Below, piece after piece: positions 52,005 through 62,367 of a stretch of DNA of 64,000 bases; the first letter of the stretch is position 1; the number at the start of each line of letters is the position of its first letter. The stretch is taken from the NCBI RefSeq assembly GCF_001661345.1, contig NW_017962932.1, positions 212,490 to 276,489 of the forward strand. Direction: 5' to 3'. A program made the position numbers and the translations under genes. This DNA comes from Ascoidea rubescens DSM 1968. Its lineage: Eukaryota; Ascomycota; Saccharomycetes; Ascoideales; Ascoideaceae. Below the pieces are notes generated by a model. It saw only the letters and a program-made list of their open reading frames with translations, had not been told where the DNA came from and made no database searches.

Positions 52005-53243
52005 TTCATCAAACAATAAATTGATTGATTAAATTAAATTAAATCAAATCAAATCAAATCAAATCAAATCAAATCAAATCAAATCAAATCAAATAAAATA
52101 AAATAAAATAAAATAAAATTAAAAAAAATAAAATAAAATAAAATAAAAACTGTTAACTATTGAATATTTATCATAGCATCTAAAGCATTTAAAGCATTAA
52201 CTAAAATTCTTTTCCTGTGTAATTAAAAATTAAATTTTTTTTCTATCTAAAAACTCATTTTTTTTTATCCCTAGATTTTTTTTTTGCTTTTTTTTTAATT
52301 TTTTTTACTTTTTTTTTTTTGGAAAGTTAAAGATTTACTTTATATTATTTTGAGTTATATTTTATTAATTATTTTTGTTTTATTAATTTTTACCAAGTTT
52401 TATCAAGGTTTAGGTCATAGTTGTGTCCTTTGCTTTGTTTTACCTTTTTTTTATTACAATCTATACTATTATCATTAAACTTATTTTATCATCACTATTT
52501 TTGTTGTTGTTTTGTTGAGCTATTAGCATTTCCCCTTCAATTCTCTTTCGTGTTAGCTGGTAAGTAGTTGGCATTGTTTTTATTAATCTACTAGACTATT
52601 TGATTGTTGATATTAGAATTCCTTAAGAGCTTTATTCCTTTATGTACTATATAAAACTCAATATATTTTATTTATAACTAAAACTCTCACTCTCTCAAAA
52701 GTGTTTGAAAAGCAGCCCTATTTCGGTTTAATTCGCAACTTAGTGCTATATCCAATATATCCAATGAGGAACCAACAGAGGATAAATCATCCAACAAATC
52801 GAACAAGCCTAACAAAACAGCTCAGCATCACCAGCAGATAATGTCTAAGACTGTATCGCACTCTTGCTCTTGATCTTGGACCCACAATGCCTTATTGGCT
52901 CTCTGTTTCCTTCCACTTATCGACAACCTTCCTCTTATCTGCTGCTTTCGGGGAACCGTAACCAAACCCACTACAGATCACTCAAGATGCCTCTTGAGCA
53001 TTCATCACAGTTACAATTTGGAACTGAATATATTTCCCAGATATCCCCTTAACTGTTTTTTCTGCTGCATCTACACTCTGTGATCAATCCTGAAATCAGT
53101 TTTGCGATTGCTTCAAATTGTTTTTGAGATTAGTTTTGAGGACTTGTGTTGGTTGTGCTTTTTCTTAAAACGAAAATTTTTATTAGTTTAGTTTAGTTTA
53201 GTTTGATTTGATTTGATTTGCTTTTACACTTCACTTTTTTCCA
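52005..53243. promoter_or_regulatory. Intergenic region upstream of the OHCU decarboxylase gene
   Basis: 1.24 kb. The left end holds the pentanucleotide array and T-rich runs (52250-52320). A TATATAAAA is at 52648-52656, nearly 600 bp before the ATG. About 52690-53060 is less AT-rich but has no convincing ORF. Tandem TTTAG/TTTGA units lie at about 53186-53220, just before the gene. Confidence 0.4.
52031..52147. repeat. AAATC / AAATA pentanucleotide array
   Basis: Eleven or more AAATC units flanked by AAATT and AAATA units, starting 27 bp after the RME1-like stop codon. It will lie in the 3' UTR or just beyond it. Confidence 0.85.
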
Positions 53244-53908
53244 ATGTCAGCATACACTTTGCCTCCAATTTCTTCTATCAGTGGGCTCTCAAACAACTCA
53301 AAAATTGAATTGCTAAATCATTTATTCGAGCCCTGTGAAGTTCTTCAGAAAATTTTACTAACCAACGTTCTTGGTAGCGAAAATGCCAAATTTTACTCAA
53401 CGTATAAACAGTTTATTGAGGTTTCGAGAAAGGAATTATTAGAGTATTTAAAACTAGAAAAGAGTTCTCCCCAATATGATGAAAATATTTCTAAAATTAT
53501 ATCTGCTCATCCAAGATTAGGCGCTAATAAATCAAAGATTGGAAATTTATCCATTCATTCTCAAAAAGAACAACAAAGTTTATTACAAGCTTCAAGGGAG
53601 GAATCAGAAAAACTAAGTGACTTGAATAATTTGTACGAGTCGAAATTTCCTGGTTTGAGATATGTTGTGTTTGTTAATGGAAGATCTAGAGAAGTTATAA
53701 TGGCAAATATGGTTGAGAGAATCCGTAGAAACAATATTGGATTAGAGAAAGTTGACTCAATTAATGTAAGTACAAATATCATTTGAAACCGTTAAAAACA
53801 AATATGAAACAACGAAACTTGTTGAACCAAGTACTAATTTTCATTTAAAACTAGGCAATGTGTGATATTGCTTTGGATAGAGCCAAAAAGTTAGGTGCAA
53901 AGCTATAA
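53244..53908 (+). CDS. OHCU decarboxylase, spliced (two exons)
   Basis: Exon 1 is 53244-53765, the intron 53766-53854 (89 nt), and exon 2 53855-53908, giving 191 residues. Without splicing the frame would end after six intron-encoded residues. The intron has GTAAGT at its start, a TACTAAT branch site (53832-53838) and a CTAG end. Exon 2 adds AMCDIALDRAKKLGAKL, which fits the family's C-terminal helix. The protein matches 2-oxo-4-hydroxy-4-carboxy-5-ureidoimidazoline decarboxylases: HLFEPCEVLQKIL, then SAHPRLGANK with the catalytic His, then LNNLYESKFPGLRYVVFVNGRSR and EVIMANMVERIRRN. It performs the last step from urate to S-allantoin, implying urate use as a nitrogen source, probably in peroxisomes. 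There is no obvious C-terminal SKL; the end is AKL, a PTS1-like tripeptide. Confidence 0.9.
53766..53854 (+). other. Intron in the OHCU decarboxylase gene
   Basis: 89-nt intron with GTAAGT 5' site, TACTAAT branch point 16 nt before the 3' end, and TAG acceptor. Splicing in phase 0 after the codon AAT restores a family-like C-terminus. Confidence 0.88.
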
Positions 53909-54424
53909 GTTGGGAGTTACAGGTTAGAAAAAAAATAAAAAAATAAAAAAATTAAAAATTATAAGATATATATTAAATGGATATAGGGTATAGAGAAATG
54001 ATTAATTGAAGTTTGAATTAGAAATAATTTCCATTTTTTATTTAAAAAAATTGAATAAGGTGATATTTATATAATAATAAAACGAAGTATTGTTTTTTTT
54101 TTTTTTTAATTAGATTTCAAGTATGTAATGTAGAAAGTATAATTGATACTAGTTATGAGATTTGATTTTGAATTTGATTATTTGTTTTGAAAAGAAATAA
54201 AGGATTATTTTTGAAAGAGACAAAATTAAAAGTGAAGATTGTATAAAAAGGAGAAAAATTGGAGTATTGTGAATTGAGTGTGATTATATGTTTTTTTTTC
54301 TCTTTCAATTGATTGAGTTATAGTTTATATATATATAAATTATATATTTATATTTATATATATTAGAGAGAAAGAATTCAATATATATATATAGAAATAG
54401 AAGAGGAAGAGGAAGAGAAAAAGA
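53909..54424. other. Convergent 3' intergenic region
   Basis: 516 bp, very AT-rich, between the ends of the OHCU gene and the PP2A gene. It contains a T14 run near 54090 and TA-dinucleotide stretches at 54325-54395. No gene was seen. Confidence 0.6.
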
Positions 54425-55510
54425 TTACAAAAAGTAATCTGGGGTCTTTCTTGTAACGGTTGGTTCACCAGGTCTTACGGATGGATCGTATTGTAGGAAT
54501 TGTCTATTATGCTGTTCATCGACTTCCATAATGGCAGCTTGGTTACCACATCTATAGCAATAGTTGGGAGCCGAAAAGATGGTTACTACCGATTCTGAAT
54601 GGGACCAAGAGTAACCTTCCATGACCAATTGGTGAGCTCTTGCAATGAGAGAGAGGTTGTTTGTGTGGTTGAACTGTTCAGAAATGTCTTGACCAAAGGT
54701 AAAACCAGCACCTCTTGGACTTATGCCCCAACCACTTCTGTCGTCAGGATCGGACCACAAGAGGTCGCACATAGGGCCTTCATGGGGAACTTCTTGGACT
54801 CTTTGTAGAGATTTGACCTGATCGATTGTTTCTAGCATTGGGGAGAGACCGCCATGGAGACAGAATATCCTGTTATCCACAAGAGCAGTGATGGGAAAGT
54901 AGTCAAAGAGGTCAGTGAAGAGTTTCCAGACGTCAGCGGAGCCATATTTTCGTAAGCATTCATCGTAGAAGCCGTAGACCTGTGTTATTTGTCTTGATTC
55001 GTGGTTGCCTCTTAGTATAGTGATTCTGTTGGGGTATCTGACTTTCATGGCGACTAGGAAGCTGACGGTTTCGACGGAGTAGTAGCCTCTATCGACGTAA
55101 TCACCCATAAAAAGATAGTTTGTGTCAGGGCATGGGCCACCTATTTTGAAGAGTTCCATTAAGTCGTGGAATTGGCCATGGACGTCACCACAGATGGTTA
55201 CGGGGACGTGGACTGGTTGAACGTTATCCTCGAATTGAAGGACATCAGCAGCCATTTTGCATAATTTAGCGACGTTGTCTTGGGAGAGAGGTTGGCAGTT
55301 TGATAGTTGGGAGATCCATTGGTCGAGTTGGTTGATGTTGGAGAAGGATAGTTCAGGTCTGGAGCCGGAGGGATGATGGAAAGTTTGGTTGAAGGAGTAC
55401 TCGTTGTTTGAGGATACGTCTTGAGGATCGTCTTCATCTAGAGTTGGGTCCAAACGTTGGTCATTCTGGTCTTGCATTAGGATATCGCCATCCATGTCGA
55501 TAGGTTCCAT
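54425..55510 (-). CDS. PPH21: Serine/threonine protein phosphatase 2A catalytic subunit
   Basis: 361 residues from an ATG. The metal-binding motifs of the PPP family are all present: GDVHGQ, GDYVDRG, RGNHE and the LLWSDPD/YCYRCGN blocks. The end TPDYFL is the invariant PP2A tail that is carboxymethylated on the last Leu. An acidic N-terminal extension of about 50 residues ([14 protein letters not shown]...) is shared with yeast Pph21/Pph22. The catalytic subunit works with scaffold Tpd3 and regulators Cdc55/Rts1 in cell-cycle and stress control. Pph21 versus Pph22 cannot be resolved. The sequence has no Asn runs and no in-frame CTG was noticed. Confidence 0.97.
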   Translation of the reverse strand: MEPIDMDGDILMQDQNDQRLDPTLDEDDPQDVSSNNEYSFNQTFHHPSGSRPELSFSNINQLDQWISQLSNCQPLSQDNVAKLCKMAADVLQFEDNVQPVHVPVTICGDVHGQFHDLMELFKIGGPCPDTNYLFMGDYVDRGYYSVETVSFLVAMKVRYPNRITILRGNHESRQITQVYGFYDECLRKYGSADVWKLFTDLFDYFPITALVDNRIFCLHGGLSPMLETIDQVKSLQRVQEVPHEGPMCDLLWSDPDDRSGWGISPRGAGFTFGQDISEQFNHTNNLSLIARAHQLVMEGYSWSHSESVVTIFSAPNYCYRCGNQAAIMEVDEQHNRQFLQYDPSVRPGEPTVTRKTPDYFL

Positions 55511-56486
55511 AATTTGTGAGGAAGAGAGAAGGTATTAGTTATTATTGAGGGAGGAAAGGGGAAAATTAGAATGAAATTAGAGTAAAATTAGTATAAAATT
55601 AGAGTAAAATTAGTGTTGATGCTGGTAACTGTGATATTAAATTAGAGATTTAATTGAATGAAAAAATCAAAGAAAAATCAGAAAAAACTAAAAAAAAGAG
55701 AGTTAGTAAATCAGTCTAATTTGATAATGATAATGACAATAATAATAAATATGATAATGAGTATGACAATGGGAAGAAGAGGAGAATGATGAATGAATTA
55801 GAAATAGAGTTCAAATAAGATTAATGAGTAATGGTTGATTTGATTTCAGTATCAATCTAGGGAAATGTGATTGGAGTGTTGAGTGAATGAGATTGTTGAG
55901 AAGTGGATTTACTGGGTGTGAGATTGAGGTATAGGGGAAACAACCAAGTGAATAAGTTGTATTTTCTATTGTATCAAGGTATTGAAATGGCAATTTGACT
56001 GCTTTTTTTGTTGATTTGATTAGATTTGATTAGATTTGATGTTGTTTTGGTATCTGTTGTTGATGGAAAAGGGACTTGCTTTGAGTTTGGAATATTTGGT
56101 ATTTGGATGAAGATAGAATGAACTGGCGGAAGCTTGGATTGTTTGTTGACAAGTTTAATCAGGGCTGCTTGAGGAATGCCACAGTGGCTGTTGTTGAGCG
56201 AGAGACTGGAGAGAAGCGAGCGAATAGTGAAGGAGGATGGAGAAGAAAGACAGCCACTAAGCGCTGAAGAGTACGTACCGGAAGCAGAGGCAGCAGAGGC
56301 AGCAGAGGAAGCACAGGCAGCAGAAGCAGAAGAAGCACCACCCCAACAGCAAAAAGAGCCCGTTCTGCTGGTCTGTCCGCGCTGTCAGGTGACCGGGCTG
56401 GCTTTTGTTCTTGTGCTGCCGCTGCTTCTTCTGCTTCTGCTGCCTGTGCTTCCTCTGCTGCCTCTGCTTCTGCTTCTTCTGCACCA
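55511..56486. promoter_or_regulatory. Divergent region PPH21 / CDC123
   Basis: 976 bp. The PPH21 side (55560-55620) has tandem AAATTAGAGTAAAATTAGT units and is AT-rich. The CDC123 side, from about 56160, switches sharply to GC- and purine-rich DNA and contains the long inverted repeat listed separately. Long ORFs on both strands there (Glu/Ala-rich and Leu/Cys-rich) are products of the repeated GCAGAG/CTCTGC triplets. Confidence 0.5.
56292..56468. repeat. 46-bp perfect inverted repeat upstream of CDC123
   Basis: The + strand at 56292-56337 (AGCAGAGGCAGCAG... to GAAGAAGCA) reappears exactly inverted at 56423-56468 (TGCTTCTTCTGCTTC... to CTCTGCT). The spacer is 85 nt. The spacer itself continues the stem: AAAAGAGCCCG (56352-56362) pairs with CGGGCT-GG-CTTTT (56394-56406) apart from a 2-nt bulge. 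The right arm ends 18 bp before the CDC123 ATG. If transcribed, it would give a very stable hairpin next to the start codon. Confidence 0.9.
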
Positions 56487-57578
56487 ATGGCTGCTGCTGT
56501 CTCCCGAGAGGACGTTCTCAACTGCTCCTTCAGCTGCTGGCACGCGTTGTTCAGGCCCCACTCCATCCCAGCCTGGGTGCTCGTGTTGCCTCCCTCCTTC
56601 GTGGCCTATCTTCTCGCCGACGGTATCATCTTGCCCGAGGCCCACTACAACCACCAGCAGTACCACTCTGTCCACACCCAAGACTCTGAAGGCGACTCTG
56701 GCGACGACTCCAGTCCCTGGCTCTTCATTGCCGACGCTCCTGCTTCTGATGTCACTGCTCCCTTCAGCGACTTCCACGCACAGTTGTCCAATATTATGGC
56801 CCTCCATGCCCCTGTCTTCCCTAAGTTGAACTGGTCTGCCCCCAAAGACGCCAACTGGCTCCTCCCCGACGCCACCATCAAGTGCTACACCACCTCTGAT
56901 GTCTACTTGCTACTCAAGTCCTCCGACCACATTCTCTTCGATCTCACCCAAATGCTCCCTCTAGCTGCTCAAGACGACCCAGATGCCCCCCATGACGAAA
57001 AGTTCGAACTTGTGCTCAAACAGTGGTTCAACATCAACCCATCCTTGGAGTTCAGGGTTTTTGTAAGGGATAACCACATTATCGCCATCTCACAAAAGGA
57101 TCCAAACTACTATCTGTTTTTACATTCCATGTCTCACGCCATCACTTCCAAAATATCCTTCTTTTTTGATTCAACAATTAAAAACGTCTTTCCAAGCAAA
57201 AATTACGTTCTAGATTTATATCTACCTACTTCAAATAATAAAATTTACATCATCGATATCAACCCATTTTTCTCTCATACTGACTCGCTATTATTTACTT
57301 GGGATGAATTATTATCCTTGTCTTCATCCTCTTCAGCCTCATCTACGCAAGATTTTCCCTTTGAATTAAGATTGGTCGAAAAATTTAACACTTCCACCTT
57401 TTCCTCAAAAAAATACTCAGAAAGTCAACTACCAAAAGATGTATTAGACTCCTCAACTGATACTCAATCAATGGTTGATCTAATCAAAAATTGGCAATCT
57501 CTAATGGAAAATGATCAATCTTCGGATTCAGACTCAGATTCAAACTCAGATTCAAATTTAAATAATCAAAAGAAATAA
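56487..57578 (+). CDS. CDC123: Cdc123, eIF2 assembly factor
   Basis: 363 residues from an ATG. The D123/ATP-grasp family is shown by CSFSCWHALFRPHSIPAWVL, FPKLNWSAPKDANWLLP, YLLLKSSDHILFDLTQ, LVLKQWFNINPSLEFRVFVR and DLYLPTSNNKIYIIDINPF. The last carries the Asp/Asn metal ligands typical of ATP-grasp proteins. Cdc123 binds the gamma subunit of eIF2 and drives assembly of the eIF2 heterotrimer, thus controlling translation initiation. The first 600 nt are GC-rich with C-ending codons, then the gene changes abruptly to AT-rich codons after about nt 57130. The tail is an acidic Ser/Asp repeat (SDSDSDSNSDSN). The upstream inverted repeat may affect its translation. Confidence 0.95.
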   Translation: MAAAVSREDVLNCSFSCWHALFRPHSIPAWVLVLPPSFVAYLLADGIILPEAHYNHQQYHSVHTQDSEGDSGDDSSPWLFIADAPASDVTAPFSDFHAQLSNIMALHAPVFPKLNWSAPKDANWLLPDATIKCYTTSDVYLLLKSSDHILFDLTQMLPLAAQDDPDAPHDEKFELVLKQWFNINPSLEFRVFVRDNHIIAISQKDPNYYLFLHSMSHAITSKISFFFDSTIKNVFPSKNYVLDLYLPTSNNKIYIIDINPFFSHTDSLLFTWDELLSLSSSSSASSTQDFPFELRLVEKFNTSTFSSKKYSESQLPKDVLDSSTDTQSMVDLIKNWQSLMENDQSSDSDSDSNSDSNLNNQKK

Positions 57579-57611
57579 TATATATTAAAAAACTACACTT
57601 TTTTTTATGCC

Positions 57612-58402
57612 TCATAACTCGCTCGTTCCATGATACATCCGATTTTCTTCAATATTAGCCAACGATCGAATATGCTTGTCAATGTTATTGGGCCCCGGAA
57701 ACTCCTCTTCTTCTCCCTTCAATCTTCCCTCTGTATAATAAAGTTTCGGTCTATACCCAGGTTCTTGATTCATAACACTTGAATTTCGAAATTTCTCAAT
57801 CAACTTCTCTTTACCTTGAATATTAGCATACGAAATATCACATATCTTCTCGGAATTAAATCGGTTCCATTTATTTCCTGCTCTCGCTTTAGCAAACGTA
57901 ATAATATGCTCAGCTTTTGTAAACGAAATAAACGCATATCCAACACTATTGTTTTTCATTTTTAAAAAAAAAAATTATCTTGTTAATATTCATAATTTCT
58001 CTTTTTTCCTTAATATTTAACTACAATTTCAATATTGGTATAAACAAACTTGCAATGATTCAAAAAATCAATTCTCAAATCTTTAATCCATATTCATTTC
58101 AAATGTTAGTAATCCATTTTCATTTCTATTTTCATTTCTATTTTCATTTCCATTTTCATTTTTCACATACAAAGAAAATCATAAGTATACTTATTAGTCA
58201 CATCAATATATTGTTTCAACATCTCTTGGTCAACCTTATTTGGAATGTTCTTTATCATTAATGTCACCCTCTTATCAATTCCTCGAGCAATCTTATCAAG
58301 GTTAACAACATTCTTTCTAGGAACACTTCCAATCGTCATTTCAAAGCAATTTTCATCTTCTTTATTTCTCCCATTAATATAATTATTATAATTATTATTA
58401 TA

Positions 58403-58435
<33 letters not shown>

Positions 58436-60862
58436 ATTATTATTATTATTATTATTATTATTATAATTATTATTATTATTATAATTATTATTATTATTAT
58501 AATTATTATTATTATTATAATTATTATTATTATTATAATTATTATTATTATTATAATTATTATTATTATTATTATGATCCTGATTCTGATTACAATCCTG
58601 ATTATGATTATAATTACTACTATTAACATAATTATTCCCAAAAAAATTCACATTTCTCTTATTAAAATGCGCTGATGCCAATACCCTGGGTTTTTTGGTT
58701 GCAACATTAATCAATTCTGGCGAATACTCATTTTGAATTTGATTCATTTTATTCATTTTATACAAACTGTAATTCTTATTGTAACTTTCTTCTTTTATTT
58801 GCCTTCTCTTTTCACTAACAAATTCTATCAATGACTTTGAATCATTCGACAAATAAACTGTTGCGCTATCAATAACCGTCTCATTGATTTCACATATAGC
58901 ATTTTGCGCTGATAAAACATTAAAAAAATTGCAAAAAAATAATATATTCGGGTTACAATTCAATTTCGTGAAAAATTTTAAATCCCCATAACTTAATAAT
59001 TTTGTTCTAATTGAAAAATGCAACTTACTAGTCATTCCATTTAAAACTTGAATATAAACATTAGATTTACATTCATCAAGACATGTCAACGTTAATCCAT
59101 TTTGCAAACTAATACTTTTCAAATCATACAAATATTCAACATTAATTAATCCTCCAGTTTTATTATAGTAATCTTGGTTAAAATTTTTAAATGCTGATTG
59201 AGAATGTCTAATATCAAACCACCCAACAATTATTTCAAAGTTGTTAATAGAACAATCAGAAAACTCAATCACTGCAACATTTCCATATTTTGAACATAAA
59301 CAACGAAATAACTCAATGTTTGAATCAACTGGCACATTTCTAATTTTTAATACCCTACTAATCAAGGAATCGTTAATATTATCATTTTCCGAATTATAAA
59401 ATGCTTTATGAACAAAAGTACAATTTTCCTTCTTAATATTTTGATTGGTAGCAGGAATCGGTAATGTTTTTGAGAATCTTCGAATTGTTGGTTGAGGATA
59501 ATCAGTAAAAAGATTATTTAAATGTTTTGTTGTTGGCAATTTATTATAATGAGTATAAATGTTGTTGAAATTATTCTTATTTGAATTCAATAATTGATTT
59601 TTATTATTGCAGTTTTCATTTTTTTTAAAATCAAAACTAGTACTCAGTTTATTTAATTTATCGTTGATATCGGTTGTACTTGGTTGATGATTGTTTTTCA
59701 TTGTTGCATTAAGATTTGACTTGCCATGATTTTCAAAGTCAAGAAAATTACTGGAAACACTAACATTATTGAAATTAATACCATTATTAAAATTTTTTAA
59801 ATCATTGAAGTTAAAATCATTAAAATTTTTAAAGTCAAGAAGATTATCGGCATCATTATTATCAATCTCGTTGTTATTACTGATAAGATTATTTTTGATC
59901 TTCCAATTGTTAATGTTATTAATCTGATTACTGATAGCATTTGTAAAATTGATGGTATTATTATTACTATCATTGACACTCATATTATTATTATTTGCAA
60001 TAATATTTTTATTGTTTATTTCATTGTCCATATTATTACTATAATTAATGATTTTATTATCAAGATTATTGGGAATTCCTTTGGAATCTCTTGAATTAAT
60101 TTGATTAAAATCATTATTTATACCATTTTCATTTATATTGGTTATTGATTGATTGTGTTTAATTTTTGAATTTTCTTTTTTAAGATTGTGTTGGTAACTA
60201 TTTTCATTTGGAGAATTATTCCAAATATTATTATTTGCAAAGGTTTTATTTAGATCTTTATTAATTGGCACTAAGTTATTAAAATAATTATTTTTAGATT
60301 GAACATCATTAGTGATTGGAACTTTATTTAAATTATTAAAGTCATTAATTTGACCAAAATTTAAATTTCCTTTTGGAATGTTGGAATTGAATAGTAAATT
60401 ATTGGATTGAAATGTGTCTTTTAATTTTGAATTATGCAAGAAGTTTTGAGTAGCATAATTCTCTAAAATCGTTGGTTTAAATAATTCACGTAAATTTGAA
60501 TTTGCATTTTCTTTATAATTATTTAAAGGATTTTGGTTTTCTAGATTTTCAATGGCAGGAGAAGAGTTGAAGCGATTTTCATTTAAATTAAATTGATTGC
60601 TTTTTTGAACTAAGCTGTTGTTCAAATTTAAGTTTAAATTTAAGTTTAAATTTGCTTGATCGATATTAAAGTCATTGAAGCTTGAGTTTTTTAAAGGGAT
60701 TTTTTTTAATTTGTGGGGATTTAGATTATTATCATTTGTTTTTTTGGTTTCAAGAGAATCGATTGAGTTTTTTGATTCATTGTTTTTTCCTAATTTTGAG
60801 TCAATATTATAATATTTATTTTCTTCTTTAGATTGTTGGAATAAAGGTACCAAAGTGTCCAT
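57612..60862 (-). CDS. Mei2-like RNA-binding protein, three exons with a microexon
   Basis: Exons are 60862-58171, 58080-58050 (31 nt) and 57945-57612; joined they give 3057 nt, 1018 residues, all in frame. Only with this splicing does the C-terminal RRM become complete: TLMIKNIPNKV ... YTYDFL, then YLRIDFLNHC from the microexon, then NVGYAFISF ... WNRFNSEKICDISYANIQGK and NSSVMN. That is the diagnostic RRM3 of Mei2 and plant Mei2-like proteins. Two weaker RRMs lie at about residues 515-690 (RVLKIRNVPVDSNIELFRCL). The first 500 residues are extremely Asn-rich, and a long Asn/Tyr repeat (residues about 755-830) precedes RRM3. S. pombe Mei2 starts meiosis by RNA binding. The role here is unknown. 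The 3' end lies 33 bp from that of CDC123. Confidence 0.85.
57946..58049 (-). other. Intron 2 of the Mei2-like gene
   Basis: 104 nt, starting GTTTGT at 58049, with a TATTAAC branch candidate (57988-57982), a T11 polypyrimidine run and a terminal ATAG at 57946. Splicing completes the Asn codon of HCNVGYAF. Confidence 0.78.
58081..58170 (-). other. Intron 1 of the Mei2-like gene
   Basis: 90 nt, starting GTATGT at 58170, with a perfect TACTAAC branch site (58113-58107) and ending AAAG at 58081. The acceptor AAG is unusual for yeast (C/TAG preferred), but it gives Tyr plus the RIDF motif in frame. Confidence 0.8.
58377..58575. repeat. Asn/Tyr-coding minisatellite in the Mei2-like gene
   Basis: Tandem units of about 15-18 bp made of ATT/TTA triplets with regular ATA-ATT changes, encoding blocks of four to nine Asn separated by single Tyr. 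The frame is preserved throughout. Confidence 0.85.
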
Positions 60863-62367
60863 GACTGGTCAATAAAATTTATTAGGGGAATAGTTATCAA
60901 AATGACTTTGTGATTGTTCTTGATGTTAATTAACTGTCTTTAATTACTTTTAACTGTTTAAAAAATACCTAATAAAAATCTGGTTTTCAAAATAAGCTAT
61001 AATTAGAGAAGGAAAAAAAACAGCCTCGAAAATTAGAAGAAAAAAAAAGCTAGAGATCAGAATAAAACTGTTTCTATAACAAAAAATATAACAAAATTAC
61101 TAAAACAAAACGAAACCTAAAAAATAATCAGCAAACTACTTAACACGAAAATAAAAAAACCGACAAAAATTAGATTAAAACAGCTGCTTTTGAAAAAAAA
61201 AGATTATGAAAAGGTTATATATGTTTTCTTGAAAAAAAACAAGATAAAAGATATATTGTATTTTCCAATAATGAGGAAAGAAATATAAGAAGAGGAAGAA
61301 GCAATAGTTTGATTGAATATTACTTTTTTTTTTTGAATTTTGTTGATTTTGTTGATTTTGTTGCCTTTTGTGTTTTTCAAGTAAATGGTACCTTTTAAGA
61401 CCCATTCTGCTGGTAAAATATGCTTTTTGTGTCGATTTGAAGAACATTTTTTTGTGACAAAGATAAAGTATATCAGGTAAAGACTTTCTACTTATTCTTT
61501 TTGGATTGAATTTCTGAGACAGGCCTTTCTCACTATGTTTTGCTGCAATGTAGATTTGTACTTGTGAGTTCAGATCTTCATTCAATTTTCATCTGTTAGC
61601 AATATGATTATCAATGAATAATCATCAAAGTGTGCGAATTGAATTGCAATCCACTAACTAATCAGTGTTATATTCCATTTTGCTCAACATCGGTTACTGC
61701 TTATCTAACACAAGTCGTTATATATAAGACAACTTATATCTCTACTGAACCGACACGAAATACTATCCCAATTTGGACAGTTTTCCGGCTTTGTCCAAAC
61801 GATCTGATAAAAAATAGAACCAAGATGCGATTCCAGCAGTGGTCAATGATAAGAAAATATGTTTGCTCACTATTTTATTTGCAAATTATCAATTCCCTCG
61901 CATAAATAAACGGAAAATAAAAGCTATCTGGCTACTTAAATTATTTTATTGATCATTTTTTTGATTGTTTGGAAAAACCTGGGAATTTAAACTACTTTTT
62001 AGAAATTTAATTGGCTCAAGGTGCATCAATCTGGTTGTGTTATAATTTTTTTCGGGTAATTTTCCTTTTGTATAGAGAGATATCTGATTAATATAGCATT
62101 TCTTAAAGAGGAATACAATTCGAGAATGACAAAACAAAACAATAATGGAGTTTTGAACAAAAAATTCTAGTAGGGTGTGTATTGGTAATTTTTAATCTTT
62201 TGTTTTTATAAAACTTGTAGTGGTTACAAGAAATAATATAAAATGCTTGATGAATTTCCAGTTAATTGAATCAAAAAAAGTTTCTTTATAATATAACTAT
62301 TGAAATAATAATTCAAGATTAATAGCTTTTATTTTTTAATATTGTTTTATACAATTCAATCTACAAT
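60863..62367. promoter_or_regulatory. Divergent region Mei2-like / oxygenase gene
   Basis: 1.5 kb between divergent starts, mostly AT-rich with A-runs near 61010-61190 and T-runs near 61322. About 61360-61880 is less AT-rich. A 136-codon open frame on the - strand (61175-61585) starts with a TTG, its first ATG is at 61447, and no family was recognised. Promoters of both genes must lie here. No tRNA was seen. Confidence 0.45.

Noticed and set aside
56159-56829. Long overlapping ORFs on both strands upstream of and inside the CDC123 5' end (Glu/Ala-rich, Leu/Cys-rich)
   Set aside because: They are read from the GCAGAG/CTCTGC inverted repeat and from out-of-frame CDC123 codons; no protein family is recognisable.
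61175-61585. 136-codon - strand ORF between the Mei2-like and oxygenase genes
   Set aside because: It begins with TTG, ends in an AT-derived hydrophobic tail, and shows no family; kept only as a remark in the intergenic entry.
61630-61905. 91-codon + strand ORF in the same region
   Set aside because: Starts with GTG, with no ATG until late and no recognisable motif.
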